In this document: in pieces, positions 1 to 7,900 of the stretch | Layout of the letters: every line of letters begins with the position of its first letter | How positions within the stretch are numbered: position 1 is the stretch's first letter | Assembly: GCA_017305835.1 (NCBI GenBank) | Contig: JAFKJY010000079.1 | Location: 1 to 43,757 of the forward strand | Origin: Hyphomicrobiales bacterium | GTDB taxonomy: Bacteria > Pseudomonadota > Alphaproteobacteria > Rhizobiales > Rhizobiaceae | Length of the DNA: 43,757 nt | Reading direction: 5' to 3' | The notes under the pieces: generated by a model | Seen by the model: the letters and a program-made list of their open reading frames with translations, nothing else | What the model was told of the DNA's origin: nothing | The model's database searches: none | Made by a program: the position numbers and the translations under genes

Positions 1-1520
1 CCGGGATGCTCGGAGACGTCCGTCAGCACCGGCTGCGTGCCCTTCCCTGCCGCCGCGATGGCGCGCGACAGCGGGTGGCCAGAGCGGGCCGCGATCGCCG
101 CCGCGATCTCCAGGTCGCCGGGCGCGGTCTTCCCGTCCTCGACCAGCCGCGGCCGGCCGAGCGTCAGCGTGCCGGTCTTGTCGAAGGCGACGGTGTCGAT
201 CTCGGCCATCCGCTCGATGGCCGAGCCGTCGCGGACCATGATGCCCGCCTCGAACAGCCGCCGCGCCGCCATCACCTGCGCGATCGGCACGGCGAGGCCG
301 AGCGCGCAGGGGCAGGTGATGATGAGCACGGCGATCGCAACGGTGATCGACTGGTGCAGCCCGCCGCCGAGCGCCATCCAGCCGAGGAAGGTCGCGAAGG
401 CCGTCGCATGCACCACCGGCGAATAGAGCGCGGCCGCGCGGTCGGCGAGGCGGCGGTAGCGCGCCCGGCCGCCCTCGGCCGCCTCCATCAGCCGCACCAT
501 CTCGGCGAGGAAGGACTCGTCGGCGCGGGCGCTGGCGCGGATCGTCAGCGGGCCGGACAGGTTGAGCGTGCCGGCCTGGATCGCGGCGCCCGGCGCCACG
601 CGCCGCGGCGCGCTCTCGCCGGTGGCGATGGCGCAGTCGAGGTCGGAGACGCCCTCCTCCACCACCGCGTCGACCGGCACGCGGTCGCCGGCCGCGAGCA
701 GGATCCGCATGCCCGGCGCGATCTCCTCGACCGGCAGGTGCAGGCGCCGCCCGTCGGCCTCGATCACGGTCGCCCCGCGCGGCGCCAGCCGCGCCAAGCC
801 GCGCACGGCCACCCGCGCCTTCTCGCGCATCACATGGTCGAGCGTGCGGCCGATCAGCAGGAAGAAAATCAGCGTCGTGGCGGCGTCGAAATAAGCGTGC
901 CTGCCGCCGGTCGCCGTGTCGAACAGGCTGAGCGCGAAGGCGAGGCTGACGCCGATCGAGATCGGCACGTCCATGTTGGTGCGGCCGCGCCTGAGCGCCG
1001 ACCAGGCCGACAGGAAGAAGACGCGGCCGGAATAGGCGAGGCACGCGAACGCCAGCGCCGCCGAGATCCAGTGGAAAGCCTGCCGCGTCCCCTCGTCCGC
1101 CCCCGACCAGACCGAGACGGAGAGAAGCATGATGTTCATCGCCGCGAAGCCGGCGACCGCGAGCGCCCGGATCAACCGCCCCAGCTCCGGGTCCATGCGG
1201 TCGCCGCCGGTCTCTGCGAGGTGGCCGGGGAAGCCGAGCGTGTCGAGCGCCGAGAGCAGGTCCGGTGCCTCCTCGCCGCGCCATTGCACGCTGGCCCGTC
1301 TGGTCGACAGGTTGACGCGCGCGTGTTCCACGCCGTCGAGCTTGCGCAGCCCGTTCTCGACCGTGCGGATGCAGCCGGCGCAGTGCACGCCGGGCACCGA
1401 CAGGTCGGTCTGACGCAGGCCCTGGCCGAGGTCGCGGCTGGCGAGCCGGATCTCCTCGCGCGCGGACGCGCGGCCGGCGGGAGCCGGGCGGGCGGCGTCG
1501 GCGATCGCGGCCATGCTCAT
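1..1520 (-). CDS. fixI: Cation-transporting P-type ATPase FixI/CcoI (3' end outside window)
   Basis: A P1B-type ATPase that exports a metal ion, most likely Cu(I), across the inner membrane for maturation of the cbb3 oxidase. About 506 codons are visible; the family is usually about 750 residues, so the C-terminal third lies outside the window. In order, the sequence shows an N-terminal heavy-metal-associated domain with a CAGC site (near residue 47), transmembrane helices, the intramembrane CPC metal motif (TCPCALGLAVP), the phosphorylation loop DKTGTLT and the SGHPLS locus of the nucleotide-binding domain. The start ATG at 1520 overlaps the stop of the upstream DUF2189 gene (ATGA), so the two are probably translationally coupled. 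Its place downstream of ccoNOQP favours FixI over a general CopA. The CPC motif fits Cu, but the selectivity-determining last helices are not visible. Confidence 0.93.
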   Translation of the reverse strand, partial: MSMAAIADAARPAPAGRASAREEIRLASRDLGQGLRQTDLSVPGVHCAGCIRTVENGLRKLDGVEHARVNLSTRRASVQWRGEEAPDLLSALDTLGFPGHLAETGGDRMDPELGRLIRALAVAGFAAMNIMLLSVSVWSGADEGTRQAFHWISAALAFACLAYSGRVFFLSAWSALRRGRTNMDVPISIGVSLAFALSLFDTATGGRHAYFDAATTLIFFLLIGRTLDHVMREKARVAVRGLARLAPRGATVIEADGRRLHLPVEEIAPGMRILLAAGDRVPVDAVVEEGVSDLDCAIATGESAPRRVAPGAAIQAGTLNLSGPLTIRASARADESFLAEMVRLMEAAEGGRARYRRLADRAAALYSPVVHATAFATFLGWMALGGGLHQSITVAIAVLIITCPCALGLAVPIAQVMAARRLFEAGIMVRDGSAIERMAEIDTVAFDKTGTLTLGRPRLVEDGKTAPGDLEIAAAIAARSGHPLSRAIAAAGKGTQPVLTDVSEHP

Positions 1521-2299
1521 CTGATCGCCTTGTAGGCGTGCCAGGTCGCGTGGCCGAGCACGGGGAAGGCGACGATCAGGCCGAGCAGTCCGGTCGCCAC
1601 GCTGAGCAGGAACAGCACCAGCACGATCGCGCCCCACATGATCATCACCGGCATGTTGCGGAACACCATCGAGATCGAGGTGCCCATCGCGGTGAAGGCG
1701 TCGAGCCGCTGGTCGAGCAGCATCGGGATGGCGAACACGCTGATGGCGAAGGAGAAGGCCGCGAACAGGCCGCCGACCACCGAGCCGACGATCAGCATCC
1801 CCCACCCTTCCGGCGTGGTGAACAGCATCTCGGCGATGTGGTCGAGGCCGGGGAACGGCCGCAGCCCGAAGAACAGCGCGTAGATGATGACGGCGGCCCG
1901 CATCCACAGGAGCATCAGCAGGCACAGGATCGCGCCGGTGTAGAGCACCTGCCCGCCCGAGCGGGCGTTGACGACCAGCATGCGGCCGAGGCTTACCGGC
2001 TCGCCCGCCTCGAGCGCCCGGCTCTTCTCGTAGAGGCCGATCGCGATCAGCGGCCCGACCACCATGAAGCCGGCCAGCGCCGGGAACAGGATGTAGTCGA
2101 GGTCCAGCCGGTAGAGGCCGCCGACGATCACCGCCGAGACGAGGAAGACCGCGATGCCGTAGGCGAGGCTCGGTCCCGGCCGCGCGGCGAAGTCGCGCCA
2201 GCCGGCCGCCAGCCAGCCGAAGGCCGCGGTCGGCTTCAGGTAGCGCCGCCGCTGCTCGGCCAGCGGGACGATCCGCTCGGATTGTTCGACGTGAGTCAT
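1517..2299 (-). CDS. DUF2189 integral membrane protein
   Basis: A 260-residue polytopic inner-membrane protein of the DUF2189 family, whose biochemical function is unknown. The first ~35 residues are hydrophilic, followed by about six hydrophobic segments, with the family-like stretch FGWLAAGWRDF just before the first helix. I chose the ATG at 2299 (MTHVEQSERI) because the longer frame up to 2365 lies over the upstream small gene and is rich in Arg and Pro, unlike a membrane-protein N-terminus. It sits between ccoP plus a small membrane-protein gene and fixI, in the place where ccoG and ccoH are found in standard cco clusters. A role in cbb3 oxidase assembly or in its membrane environment is inferred from position only. 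Confidence 0.85.
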   Translation of the reverse strand: MTHVEQSERIVPLAEQRRRYLKPTAAFGWLAAGWRDFAARPGPSLAYGIAVFLVSAVIVGGLYRLDLDYILFPALAGFMVVGPLIAIGLYEKSRALEAGEPVSLGRMLVVNARSGGQVLYTGAILCLLMLLWMRAAVIIYALFFGLRPFPGLDHIAEMLFTTPEGWGMLIVGSVVGGLFAAFSFAISVFAIPMLLDQRLDAFTAMGTSISMVFRNMPVMIMWGAIVLVLFLLSVATGLLGLIVAFPVLGHATWHAYKAIR

Positions 2300-2312
2300 C
2301 CCCGCGCTCCTT

Positions 2313-2519
2313 TCAGCAGGCGGACTGGGCCGCACGGTAGGTCGTGCCGCCGGCCTCCTTCGCATGCGGCACGCAGTCCGGCCGCGAGGCGAAGGCGACG
2401 TAGACGAGATGGGTGTTGGCGGCGACGAAGACGAGCAGCGCCGCCGTCACGATGGCCGCCGAGATCAGCCGCCAGTTGCGGCGGACTGGCCTGCTCCCGC
2501 GCTCCGCGCCGGCGCTCAT
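2313..2519 (-). CDS. Small single-pass membrane protein in the cco operon
   Basis: An unrecognised 68-residue protein. A basic N-terminus (GSRPVRRNWR) is followed by one hydrophobic helix of about 20 residues (near 18-38), then a short tail predicted periplasmic that carries two cysteines, one near residue 49 and one as the very last residue. Its ATG at 2519 overlaps the ccoP stop (ATGA), good evidence of translational coupling and that the gene is real despite its size. It is a fifth small gene directly after ccoP where ccoG or ccoH would be expected. It is far shorter than CcoH and I see no sequence likeness. A part in oxidase assembly, for example copper handling by the two cysteines, is inference. 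Confidence 0.75.
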   Translation of the reverse strand: MSAGAERGSRPVRRNWRLISAAIVTAALLVFVAANTHLVYVAFASRPDCVPHAKEAGGTTYRAAQSAC

Positions 2520-3406
2520 TGCGCGGGCCTCGTCAGGCCGTGGACGTAGAGCGCCAAGATGCGCGTGTCGAGCGGCGAAAGCCGGGCGCCCCAGTGCGGC
2601 ATGTGCCCCTGCCGGCCGCCATAGACGGTGGTGAACACCGAATAGGCGTCGCTGCCGTAGAGCCAGTTGGCGTCGGTCAGGTCGGGCGCGCCGAGGTCGC
2701 GATTGCCCTTGGCTTCCTCGCCGTGGCAGGAGGCGCAATTGTCGGCGAAGACCTGTCTGCCCGCCTCGATGCGCGCCGCGTCGTCGCCCGCCGCCGGCTT
2801 CAGGCCGGACAGCGACCGCACATAGGCCACCACCGCGTCGATCTTCTGCGTGTCCAGCACGCCGTCGCGGCCGAAGGCGAGCATCTGCGAGGCGCGCGTG
2901 TCGTCGTTGGTCGAGTTGATGCCGATGCGGATCGTCTCCTCGATCGCCTCGGGCGAGCCGTCGCCCCACAGCCAGGCCTTGGCCGTCAGGTTCGGGAAGC
3001 CGAGCCCGCCCGTCGCGCGGGTGCCGTGGCAGGCCGCGCAATTGTCGACGAACAGCGTGTGGCCGGCCTCGTTGACCAGCCGCATCAGCGCCGGGTCGGC
3101 CGCGACGTCGGCCGGGCTCTCGTCCATCACCCGCGCCGTCCAGGCCGAGCGCTCCGCCGCCGCCTCCTCGACCTGCCGGGTCACCACCGAGCGCTGGTCG
3201 GTGCCCAGCACGCCCCTGGTGTAGCTCCAGACCAGTGGCCATGTCGGATAGAGGATCCAGCAGATCACCGCGAACAGGAACGCCGCGCCGAGGAAGAAGA
3301 AGACGAGCCGCGGGATCGGCGTCTCCAACTCCTCGATGCCGTTCCATTCGTGGCCGGTCGTCGCCCGGCCGGTCACCGGATCCGGCTTGCCGGTATAGCT
3401 GCTCAT
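2516..3406 (-). CDS. ccoP: cbb3-type cytochrome c oxidase subunit III (diheme CcoP)
   Basis: The diheme c-type subunit that receives electrons from soluble cytochrome c or the bc1 complex and passes them to CcoO. It has 296 residues. One N-terminal helix (about 33-53) anchors two periplasmic cytochrome c domains with heme-binding sites C123-AA-C126-H127 and C224-AS-C227-H228. Candidate axial methionines are M175 and M269. The length and layout are normal for CcoP. The ATG at 3406 overlaps the ccoQ stop, and the stop overlaps the start of the next small gene, so three genes are chained by four-base overlaps. Confidence 0.97.
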   Translation of the reverse strand: MSSYTGKPDPVTGRATTGHEWNGIEELETPIPRLVFFFLGAAFLFAVICWILYPTWPLVWSYTRGVLGTDQRSVVTRQVEEAAAERSAWTARVMDESPADVAADPALMRLVNEAGHTLFVDNCAACHGTRATGGLGFPNLTAKAWLWGDGSPEAIEETIRIGINSTNDDTRASQMLAFGRDGVLDTQKIDAVVAYVRSLSGLKPAAGDDAARIEAGRQVFADNCASCHGEEAKGNRDLGAPDLTDANWLYGSDAYSVFTTVYGGRQGHMPHWGARLSPLDTRILALYVHGLTRPAQ

Positions 3407-3582
3407 GCCTGCGGCCCCCGTGGCGTGTCGTCCTCGTCGAGGATGCTCGTCTTGGCGCGCTGGAAGGCCTGCCGGTTGCCCGGCCAGCAGGCATAGACGA
3501 TCACGCAGAGCGAGAAACCGACGAGGTAGAACAGGCCCCAGCTCTTGGACAGCGCGACGAGCGTTTCGTGTGCGATTTCCAT
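3403..3582 (-). CDS. ccoQ: cbb3-type oxidase subunit CcoQ
   Basis: The 59-residue CcoQ subunit, a single-helix protein that stabilises the assembled cbb3 complex. It shows one transmembrane segment (about residues 15-33, ending in VIVYACWP) and a hydrophilic cytoplasmic tail, as in other CcoQ/FixQ proteins. Too short to stand out as an open frame, it is identified by position between ccoO and ccoP and by composition. It begins three bases after ccoO ends and its stop overlaps the ccoP start. Confidence 0.9.
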   Translation of the reverse strand: MEIAHETLVALSKSWGLFYLVGFSLCVIVYACWPGNRQAFQRAKTSILDEDDTPRGPQA

Positions 3583-3585
3583 GGC

Positions 3586-4326
3586 TTACTCCGTTGCCGC
3601 CGTCGGCTGCTCGCCATAGGCGGCCTCCGTCAGCCGGCCGAGGATCTGCAGGTAGGCGACGAGCGCGTCCATCTCGGTGACGCGCGCGGCGTCGCCGTCG
3701 AAGACGCGCATCTGCGTCGCATCGCCGTAGCGCTCGGTGACGCCGCCGGCCCCCGCGCTGTCCGGGGTGGCCTGCGCATAGGCGTCGGCGGTCGCGTTCT
3801 CGATCATCTCGGGCGTATAGGGCACGCCGACGGCGCGCTGGGCGGCCAGATGCTCGCCGAGGTCGGCGGTCCTGAGCTCCGTCCGCGCCAGCCAGCCATA
3901 TTTCGGCATGATCGATTCCGGCACCACCTCGCGCGGGTCGATCAGGTGGCGCACGTGCCAGGCGTCGGAATATTTGTCGCCGATGCGGGCGAGGTCCGGC
4001 CCGGTGCGCTTGGAGCCCCACAGCATCGGGTGGTCGTATTTCGATTCGACCGCCAGCGAGTACGGGCCGTAGCGCTCGACCTCGTCGCGCAGCGTGCGGA
4101 TCATCTGCGAATGGCACGCATAGCAGCCCTCGCGGATGTAGATGTTGCGGCCGGCGAGCTCGAGCGGCGTGTAGAGGCGCATGTCCGGCGCCTCCTCGAC
4201 CGTCTCGTGGATGGTGAACAGCGGCGCGATCTCGACGATGCCGCCGATCGAGGCGACGCCGATGATGGCGAGCACGAAGCCGATCGTGTTGCGCTCGACC
4301 TTGCGGTGGAAGAACTCGGAAGCCAT
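3586..4326 (-). CDS. ccoO: cbb3-type cytochrome c oxidase subunit II (monoheme CcoO)
   Basis: The monoheme c-type subunit that hands electrons from CcoP to the heme-copper subunit CcoN. It has 246 residues, with an N-terminal transmembrane helix (about 14-34) and then the periplasmic domain with heme site C68-YA-C71-H72 and a candidate axial Met at residue 140 (ESIMPKYGW). I chose the ATG at 4326 (MASEFFHRKVERN) because it matches the usual CcoO N-terminus; the longer frame to 4380 overlaps the end of ccoN. The gap to ccoN is four bases. Confidence 0.97.
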   Translation of the reverse strand: MASEFFHRKVERNTIGFVLAIIGVASIGGIVEIAPLFTIHETVEEAPDMRLYTPLELAGRNIYIREGCYACHSQMIRTLRDEVERYGPYSLAVESKYDHPMLWGSKRTGPDLARIGDKYSDAWHVRHLIDPREVVPESIMPKYGWLARTELRTADLGEHLAAQRAVGVPYTPEMIENATADAYAQATPDSAGAGGVTERYGDATQMRVFDGDAARVTEMDALVAYLQILGRLTEAAYGEQPTAATE

Positions 4327-4330
4327 GGCG

Positions 4331-5983
4331 CTACTCCCCCGCCACCACGGCGCCGGCCGGCCGCGCCGGCAGGTCGGCATCGGCCCCTGCTGCCGCCTCC
4401 AGCCGCGAGGCGCGGATGGTCATCCAGACGTTGATGGAGCCGACGATCGCGCCGGCGAGGAACAGCAGCCCGCCGAAGGCGCGCGCGATGTAGTAGGGAT
4501 GCATGGCGACCAGGCTGTCGATGAAGGAGTAGGCGAGCGTGCCGCCGTCATTGTACGTGCGCCACATCAGGCCCTGGATGATGCCCGAGTTCCACATCGC
4601 GAAGACGTAGACGATGGTGCCGGCGAGCGCCAACCAGAAGTGGACCTCGACCAGCTTGGGCGAATACATGGCCTGCCGCTTCCACATCCACGGCACCAGC
4701 GCGTAGATCGAGCCGAAGGTGATCATCGCCACCCAGCCGAGCGCGCCGGCATGCACGTGGCCGACGGTCCAGTCGGTGTAGTGCGACAGCGAGTTGACCG
4801 GCCGGATCGCCATGAACGATCCCTCGAAGGTCGACAGGCCGTAGAACACCGCCGCCACCATCATGAAGCGCAGCGTGGCGTCGTCGCGCACCTTGTGCCA
4901 GGCGCCGTTCAGCGTCGCCAGCGCGTTGCCGGCCGAGGCCCAGGACGGCACCAGCAGCATCACCGAGAACGTCATGCCGAGCGTCTGCACCCAGTGCGGC
5001 AGCGCCGTGTAGTGCAGGTGGTGCGAGCCCGCCCACATGTAGAGGAAGGTGATGCCCCAGAAGGAGATGATCGACAGCCGGTAGGAGAAGATCGGCCGCC
5101 CGGCCCGCTTGGGCATGTAGTAGTACATCATGCCGAGGAAGCCGGCGGTCAGGAAGAAGGCGACCGCGTTGTGGCCGTACCACCACTGCGTCATCGCGTC
5201 CTGCACGCCCGAGAACAGCGAATAGCTCTTGGCGTGGGACAGCGACACCGGCATGGCGAGGTTGTTGACGATGTGCAGCACCGCCACGACCAGGATGAAG
5301 GCCATGTAGTACCAGTTGGCCACGTAGATGTGCGGCTCCTGCCGGCGCATCAGCGTGCGGATGTAGAGCAGGAAGTAGACCACCCACACGATCACCAGCC
5401 AGATGTCGGCATACCATTCCGGCTCGGCATATTCCTTCGACTGGGTGACGCCGAGCAGGTAGCCGCTGGCGGCGACCACGCAGAACAGGTTGTAGCCGAT
5501 CAGCACGAACCACGGGCTGAACTGGTCGGCCAGCCGCGCCCGCGAGGTGCGCTGCAGGACATGGAAGGAGGTGGCGATCAGCGCGTTGCCGCCGAAGCCG
5601 AAGATGACGCCCGACGTGTGCACCGGCCGCAGGCGGCCGAAGCTCGCCCAGGCGGCGTCGAAGGTCAGGTTCGGCCAGGCGAGCAGCGACGCCACCCAGA
5701 CGCCGAAGCCCATGCCGATCACCGCCCAGATCATCGTCAGCACGATGCCGACCTTGGTCGGGTCGTCGTAGTAGCGCGACAGGCGGCTGTCGTCCGGCTC
5801 GGGCGCGTAGAGGCCCGCCATCACCACGAAGGCGAAGCCGACCGCGTAGATCAACACCACGAAGCCCTGCGCGCCCATCGGGTCGCCGCGGCCGCCCGCC
5901 GCCATGGCGAGGCCGCACATCGCCAGCAGGCCGAGGATGACGAGCGCGAACTGGCGCTCGGATACGGTCAGTTGCGAAACCAT
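4331..5983 (-). CDS. ccoN: cbb3-type cytochrome c oxidase subunit I (CcoN)
   Basis: The catalytic heme-copper subunit of the high-affinity cbb3 oxidase, reducing O2 to water while pumping protons. It has 550 residues and about twelve transmembrane helices. Visible ligand motifs are LRPVHTSGV (H122, low-spin heme b), WWYGHNAVAF (H271, CuB), GSHHLHY (H321/H322, CuB) and GHVHAGALGW (H409 and H411, hemes). It is the first gene of the run ccoN-O-Q-P. The ATG at 5983 follows a purine-rich stretch (GGTGGGGAGAG). The N-terminus is longer than in many rhizobial FixN proteins and carries an additional hydrophobic segment, which is not unusual in the family. Confidence 0.97.
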   Translation of the reverse strand: MVSQLTVSERQFALVILGLLAMCGLAMAAGGRGDPMGAQGFVVLIYAVGFAFVVMAGLYAPEPDDSRLSRYYDDPTKVGIVLTMIWAVIGMGFGVWVASLLAWPNLTFDAAWASFGRLRPVHTSGVIFGFGGNALIATSFHVLQRTSRARLADQFSPWFVLIGYNLFCVVAASGYLLGVTQSKEYAEPEWYADIWLVIVWVVYFLLYIRTLMRRQEPHIYVANWYYMAFILVVAVLHIVNNLAMPVSLSHAKSYSLFSGVQDAMTQWWYGHNAVAFFLTAGFLGMMYYYMPKRAGRPIFSYRLSIISFWGITFLYMWAGSHHLHYTALPHWVQTLGMTFSVMLLVPSWASAGNALATLNGAWHKVRDDATLRFMMVAAVFYGLSTFEGSFMAIRPVNSLSHYTDWTVGHVHAGALGWVAMITFGSIYALVPWMWKRQAMYSPKLVEVHFWLALAGTIVYVFAMWNSGIIQGLMWRTYNDGGTLAYSFIDSLVAMHPYYIARAFGGLLFLAGAIVGSINVWMTIRASRLEAAAGADADLPARPAGAVVAGE

Positions 5984-6052
5984 GCGGGTGCTCTCCCCAC
6001 CTCAGGCTGTCAGGCCGGCCGCAGCCGGCGCGTGATCGTCAGGTCGCCGCGG

Positions 6053-6081
6053 AAGATATCATCCGCCGCCGCGTTAAACAA
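6053..6081 (-). promoter_or_regulatory. Candidate sigma-70-like promoter of the cco operon
   Basis: Read on the minus strand, TTGTTT (6076-6081) and TATCTT (6053-6058) are separated by 17 bases and lie about 70 bases upstream of the ccoN start. An imperfect inverted repeat (6087-6104, CTGATA...TATCCAG on the minus strand) sits just upstream. No TTGAT-N4-ATCAA Fnr/FixK box is visible between 5984 and 6147. The promoter is a pattern match only, and the operon could also be read through from the genes upstream. Confidence 0.35.
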
Positions 6082-6147
6082 ATATTCTGGATACCACTTA
6101 TCAGAGGGTTCCGCCGGCCCCAACGGACCAAAGCGTCGCAGGAGCGG

Positions 6148-6678
6148 TCAGGCCCGGCCTGCGGCTTCGGCATGATGCACGGCATCCCACCAGCGGCCGA
6201 GCGCCGCCTCGTCCATGGGAAGGACGGCGGCATCGGGCGCAAACGCCCGGAAGGCGTCGGCATGCCGGCCCGAGACGGCGAGCAGGACGGGCTTGTCTGC
6301 CGCCACCGCCTCCGCCAGCACCGGCCACAGGCCCTGCCCCGCGGCCTCCAGCTTGCCGAACTTGTTGAGGACCACGAGGTCGCTCGCCGCGATCTGCGGC
6401 AGCACGGTAGCGCAGGCCGCCTCGACGCCGTCCGCGTCGATATGGCACGTCCGGCCGGGCTCGGGCACCTCGCGATACATCGAGAAGCGCGCGCCCGACG
6501 CGATGTCGCGCAGGAAGCCGGCCCCGCATATGCGGTCGGGCAGCCCGTGCTCCTCGCTGATGACGCCGACGACGTTGGCGCCGCCCGCCCGCAGGCTGGC
6601 GGCGGTGGCCGCGATGAAGCCCTGTATGGCGGAGCTTTCCGCTCCCGATACGACGCAAATTCCAGCCGCTCCGGCCAT
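6148..6678 (-). CDS. DUF2478 family protein (putative NTP-binding)
   Basis: A 176-residue cytoplasmic protein of the DUF2478 family, which has a P-loop-like fold related to nucleoside-triphosphatases and no settled function. The family signature is seen in LVVLNKFGKLEAAGQGL, near residues 100-116. The N-terminal strand-loop (VVSGAESSAIQ) occupies the place of a Walker A motif but lacks the GxxxxGKS pattern. It lies upstream of ccoN and downstream of the redoxin gene on the same strand. Members of this family are often near molybdenum or metal metabolism genes, but nothing in this window shows a molybdenum link. Confidence 0.8.
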   Translation of the reverse strand: MAGAAGICVVSGAESSAIQGFIAATAASLRAGGANVVGVISEEHGLPDRICGAGFLRDIASGARFSMYREVPEPGRTCHIDADGVEAACATVLPQIAASDLVVLNKFGKLEAAGQGLWPVLAEAVAADKPVLLAVSGRHADAFRAFAPDAAVLPMDEAALGRWWDAVHHAEAAGRA

Positions 6679-6762
6679 GCCACACCTCCATCGTCGGTCC
6701 GCCGTCGATGCGCCCGGACTATAGCGAGCGCCGGCGCGGGGTGTCGAGAGCGACCCTTTCGC

Positions 6763-7245
6763 TCAGGTTCCCGGGCGTGGCTCGGCCATCAGCCAGCCGA
6801 TCTCGGCGCCCACCTTGAGATCGTCCTCGGCGCCGAAGGCGTGGCGGCGCAGCATGCCGGCGCGGTCGATCAGCACGAGGCTCGGCGTGCCGCGCATGCC
6901 GTAGGCCGCCATCGTGTGCGGGATCGGCCCCTCCCCGCCCGGCCGATCGACCGCGACGGGAAAGCGGATCCTGTATTCGTGGAGGAAGGCGGCGAGCGCG
7001 ACGGGCGTCATCGCCTCGTGGTGCTCGAAGACGGTGTGGATGCCGATGACGGCGACCTCCTCGGCCGGAAACAGCGCCGCGATTCGCTGCGCCTGCGGCA
7101 GGCCGGCGCCGACGCAGCCCGGGCACAGCATCTGGAAGGCGTGCAGCACGACGACCTTGCCGCGCAGGGCCGCGAGCGTCAGCGGCTCGGGCGCGTTGAA
7201 CCATTGCGTGACGTCGAGCTCCGGCGCGGGTCTGACGGCTTCCAT
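6763..7245 (-). CDS. Thioredoxin-fold redoxin (AhpC/TSA or TlpA-like)
   Basis: A 160-residue thioredoxin-fold protein with the redox-active pair C41-PG-C44 in the usual place after the first strand (VVVLHAFQMLCPGC) and the cis-proline loop GTPSLVLID. There is no signal peptide, so the protein should be cytoplasmic, unlike TlpA or ResA. The CPGC sequence and the GIHTVFEHHEAM segment resemble the redoxin branch of peroxiredoxin-like proteins. It starts two bases after the stop of the marR gene, so the two are surely cotranscribed, which suggests thiol-redox control or thiol chemistry tied to the MarR cysteines. Confidence 0.88.
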   Translation of the reverse strand: MEAVRPAPELDVTQWFNAPEPLTLAALRGKVVVLHAFQMLCPGCVGAGLPQAQRIAALFPAEEVAVIGIHTVFEHHEAMTPVALAAFLHEYRIRFPVAVDRPGGEGPIPHTMAAYGMRGTPSLVLIDRAGMLRRHAFGAEDDLKVGAEIGWLMAEPRPGT

Positions 7246-7247
7246 GC

Positions 7248-7814
7248 TCAGGCCTCCTCCTGCTCGACGCAGATATGGCCGCTGTCGATCTCCGACAGCG
7301 GCTCCCTCAGCAGCGCGCAGTAATGCGGCCCTGCGCCGGCCGGGTCGTCGCGAAAATGGCGGCAGCTCCGGCAGACGCCGAACGGCCGGCCGCCATTGCG
7401 GCGGACCGCCGCGCGCAGCACGCCTTCGAGCAGGGCGACGGCCGGCGCCGCGTCGCCTCCGGTCGCAGCCGCGACGTCGCCGGCGATCGCCAGCAGCGGA
7501 TCCTCGTCGAGCGCGGAAGCCCCCCTCTCCGTCAGGCCGAGCGCGATCGAGCGGCGGTCACGCTCGCTCGCGCGGCGCATGACGAAACCCTTCTGCTCCA
7601 GCGCGATCAGCGTCTGCGACACCGTCCCCCGCGTCGAGCCGAGATAGGCGGCGAGCCCGGCCGGCGTGCGCGAGAAGCGGTTGGCGCGCGCCAGATAGCG
7701 CAGCGCGTCCCACTGGGCGGGGTTCAGGCCGTGGACAGGCACGCCGCTGCGCGACAGCCGCTCGATCCGGTCGATGAGCCGGGCGGCGGCCAGCGCCGAT
7801 TCGGAAACCTGCAT
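7248..7814 (-). CDS. MarR-family regulator with C-terminal Cys4 cluster
   Basis: A 188-residue winged-helix repressor of the MarR family. The DNA-binding core spans about residues 30-100 (NPAQWDALRYL, then LAAYLGSTRGTVSQTLIALE as the recognition helix and wing). Beyond it a C-terminal extension holds four cysteines, C148-X2-C151-X14-C166-X15-C182, next to histidines. That pattern could bind Zn or an Fe-S cluster, or act as a thiol sensor. I chose the ATG at 7814 because an upstream start would place codons across the two operator palindromes, and because MQVSESALAAARLIDRIERL reads as a normal MarR helix 1. The gene diverges from a secreted-protein gene and leads directly into the redoxin gene. 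Confidence 0.9.
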   Translation of the reverse strand: MQVSESALAAARLIDRIERLSRSGVPVHGLNPAQWDALRYLARANRFSRTPAGLAAYLGSTRGTVSQTLIALEQKGFVMRRASERDRRSIALGLTERGASALDEDPLLAIAGDVAAATGGDAAPAVALLEGVLRAAVRRNGGRPFGVCRSCRHFRDDPAGAGPHYCALLREPLSEIDSGHICVEQEEA

Positions 7815-7817
7815 TGG

Positions 7818-7830
7818 TAGCGACTCGCTA
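7818..7830. promoter_or_regulatory. 13-bp palindrome, candidate MarR operator, copy 1
   Basis: TAGCGACTCGCTA, a perfect palindrome around a central C, ends four bases from the marR start codon. The same 13 bases, flanked by G on the left and TT on the right, recur at 7867-7879. Position and symmetry fit autorepression by the adjacent MarR protein. Confidence 0.75.
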
Positions 7831-7866
7831 TTGACTCTTCGGGAGCGTTGCGCGTGAATTCTATAG

Positions 7867-7879
7867 TAGCGACTCGCTA
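7867..7879. promoter_or_regulatory. 13-bp palindrome, candidate MarR operator, copy 2
   Basis: The second exact TAGCGACTCGCTA lies 49 bases from the first, 21 bases upstream of the secreted-protein gene at 7901. On the minus strand it lies between a TTGTTA (7881-7886) and a TATAGA (7860-7865) that could be promoter elements of marR. The spacing there is short (15), so that promoter call is tentative. Confidence 0.75.
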
Positions 7880-7900
7880 TTAACAAGATGGAGCACGACC

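Noticed and set aside
6..1535. A 509-codon plus-strand frame at the window start
   Set aside because: It is opposite the P-type ATPase, whose CAGC, CPC and DKTGTLT motifs are all in one minus-strand frame.
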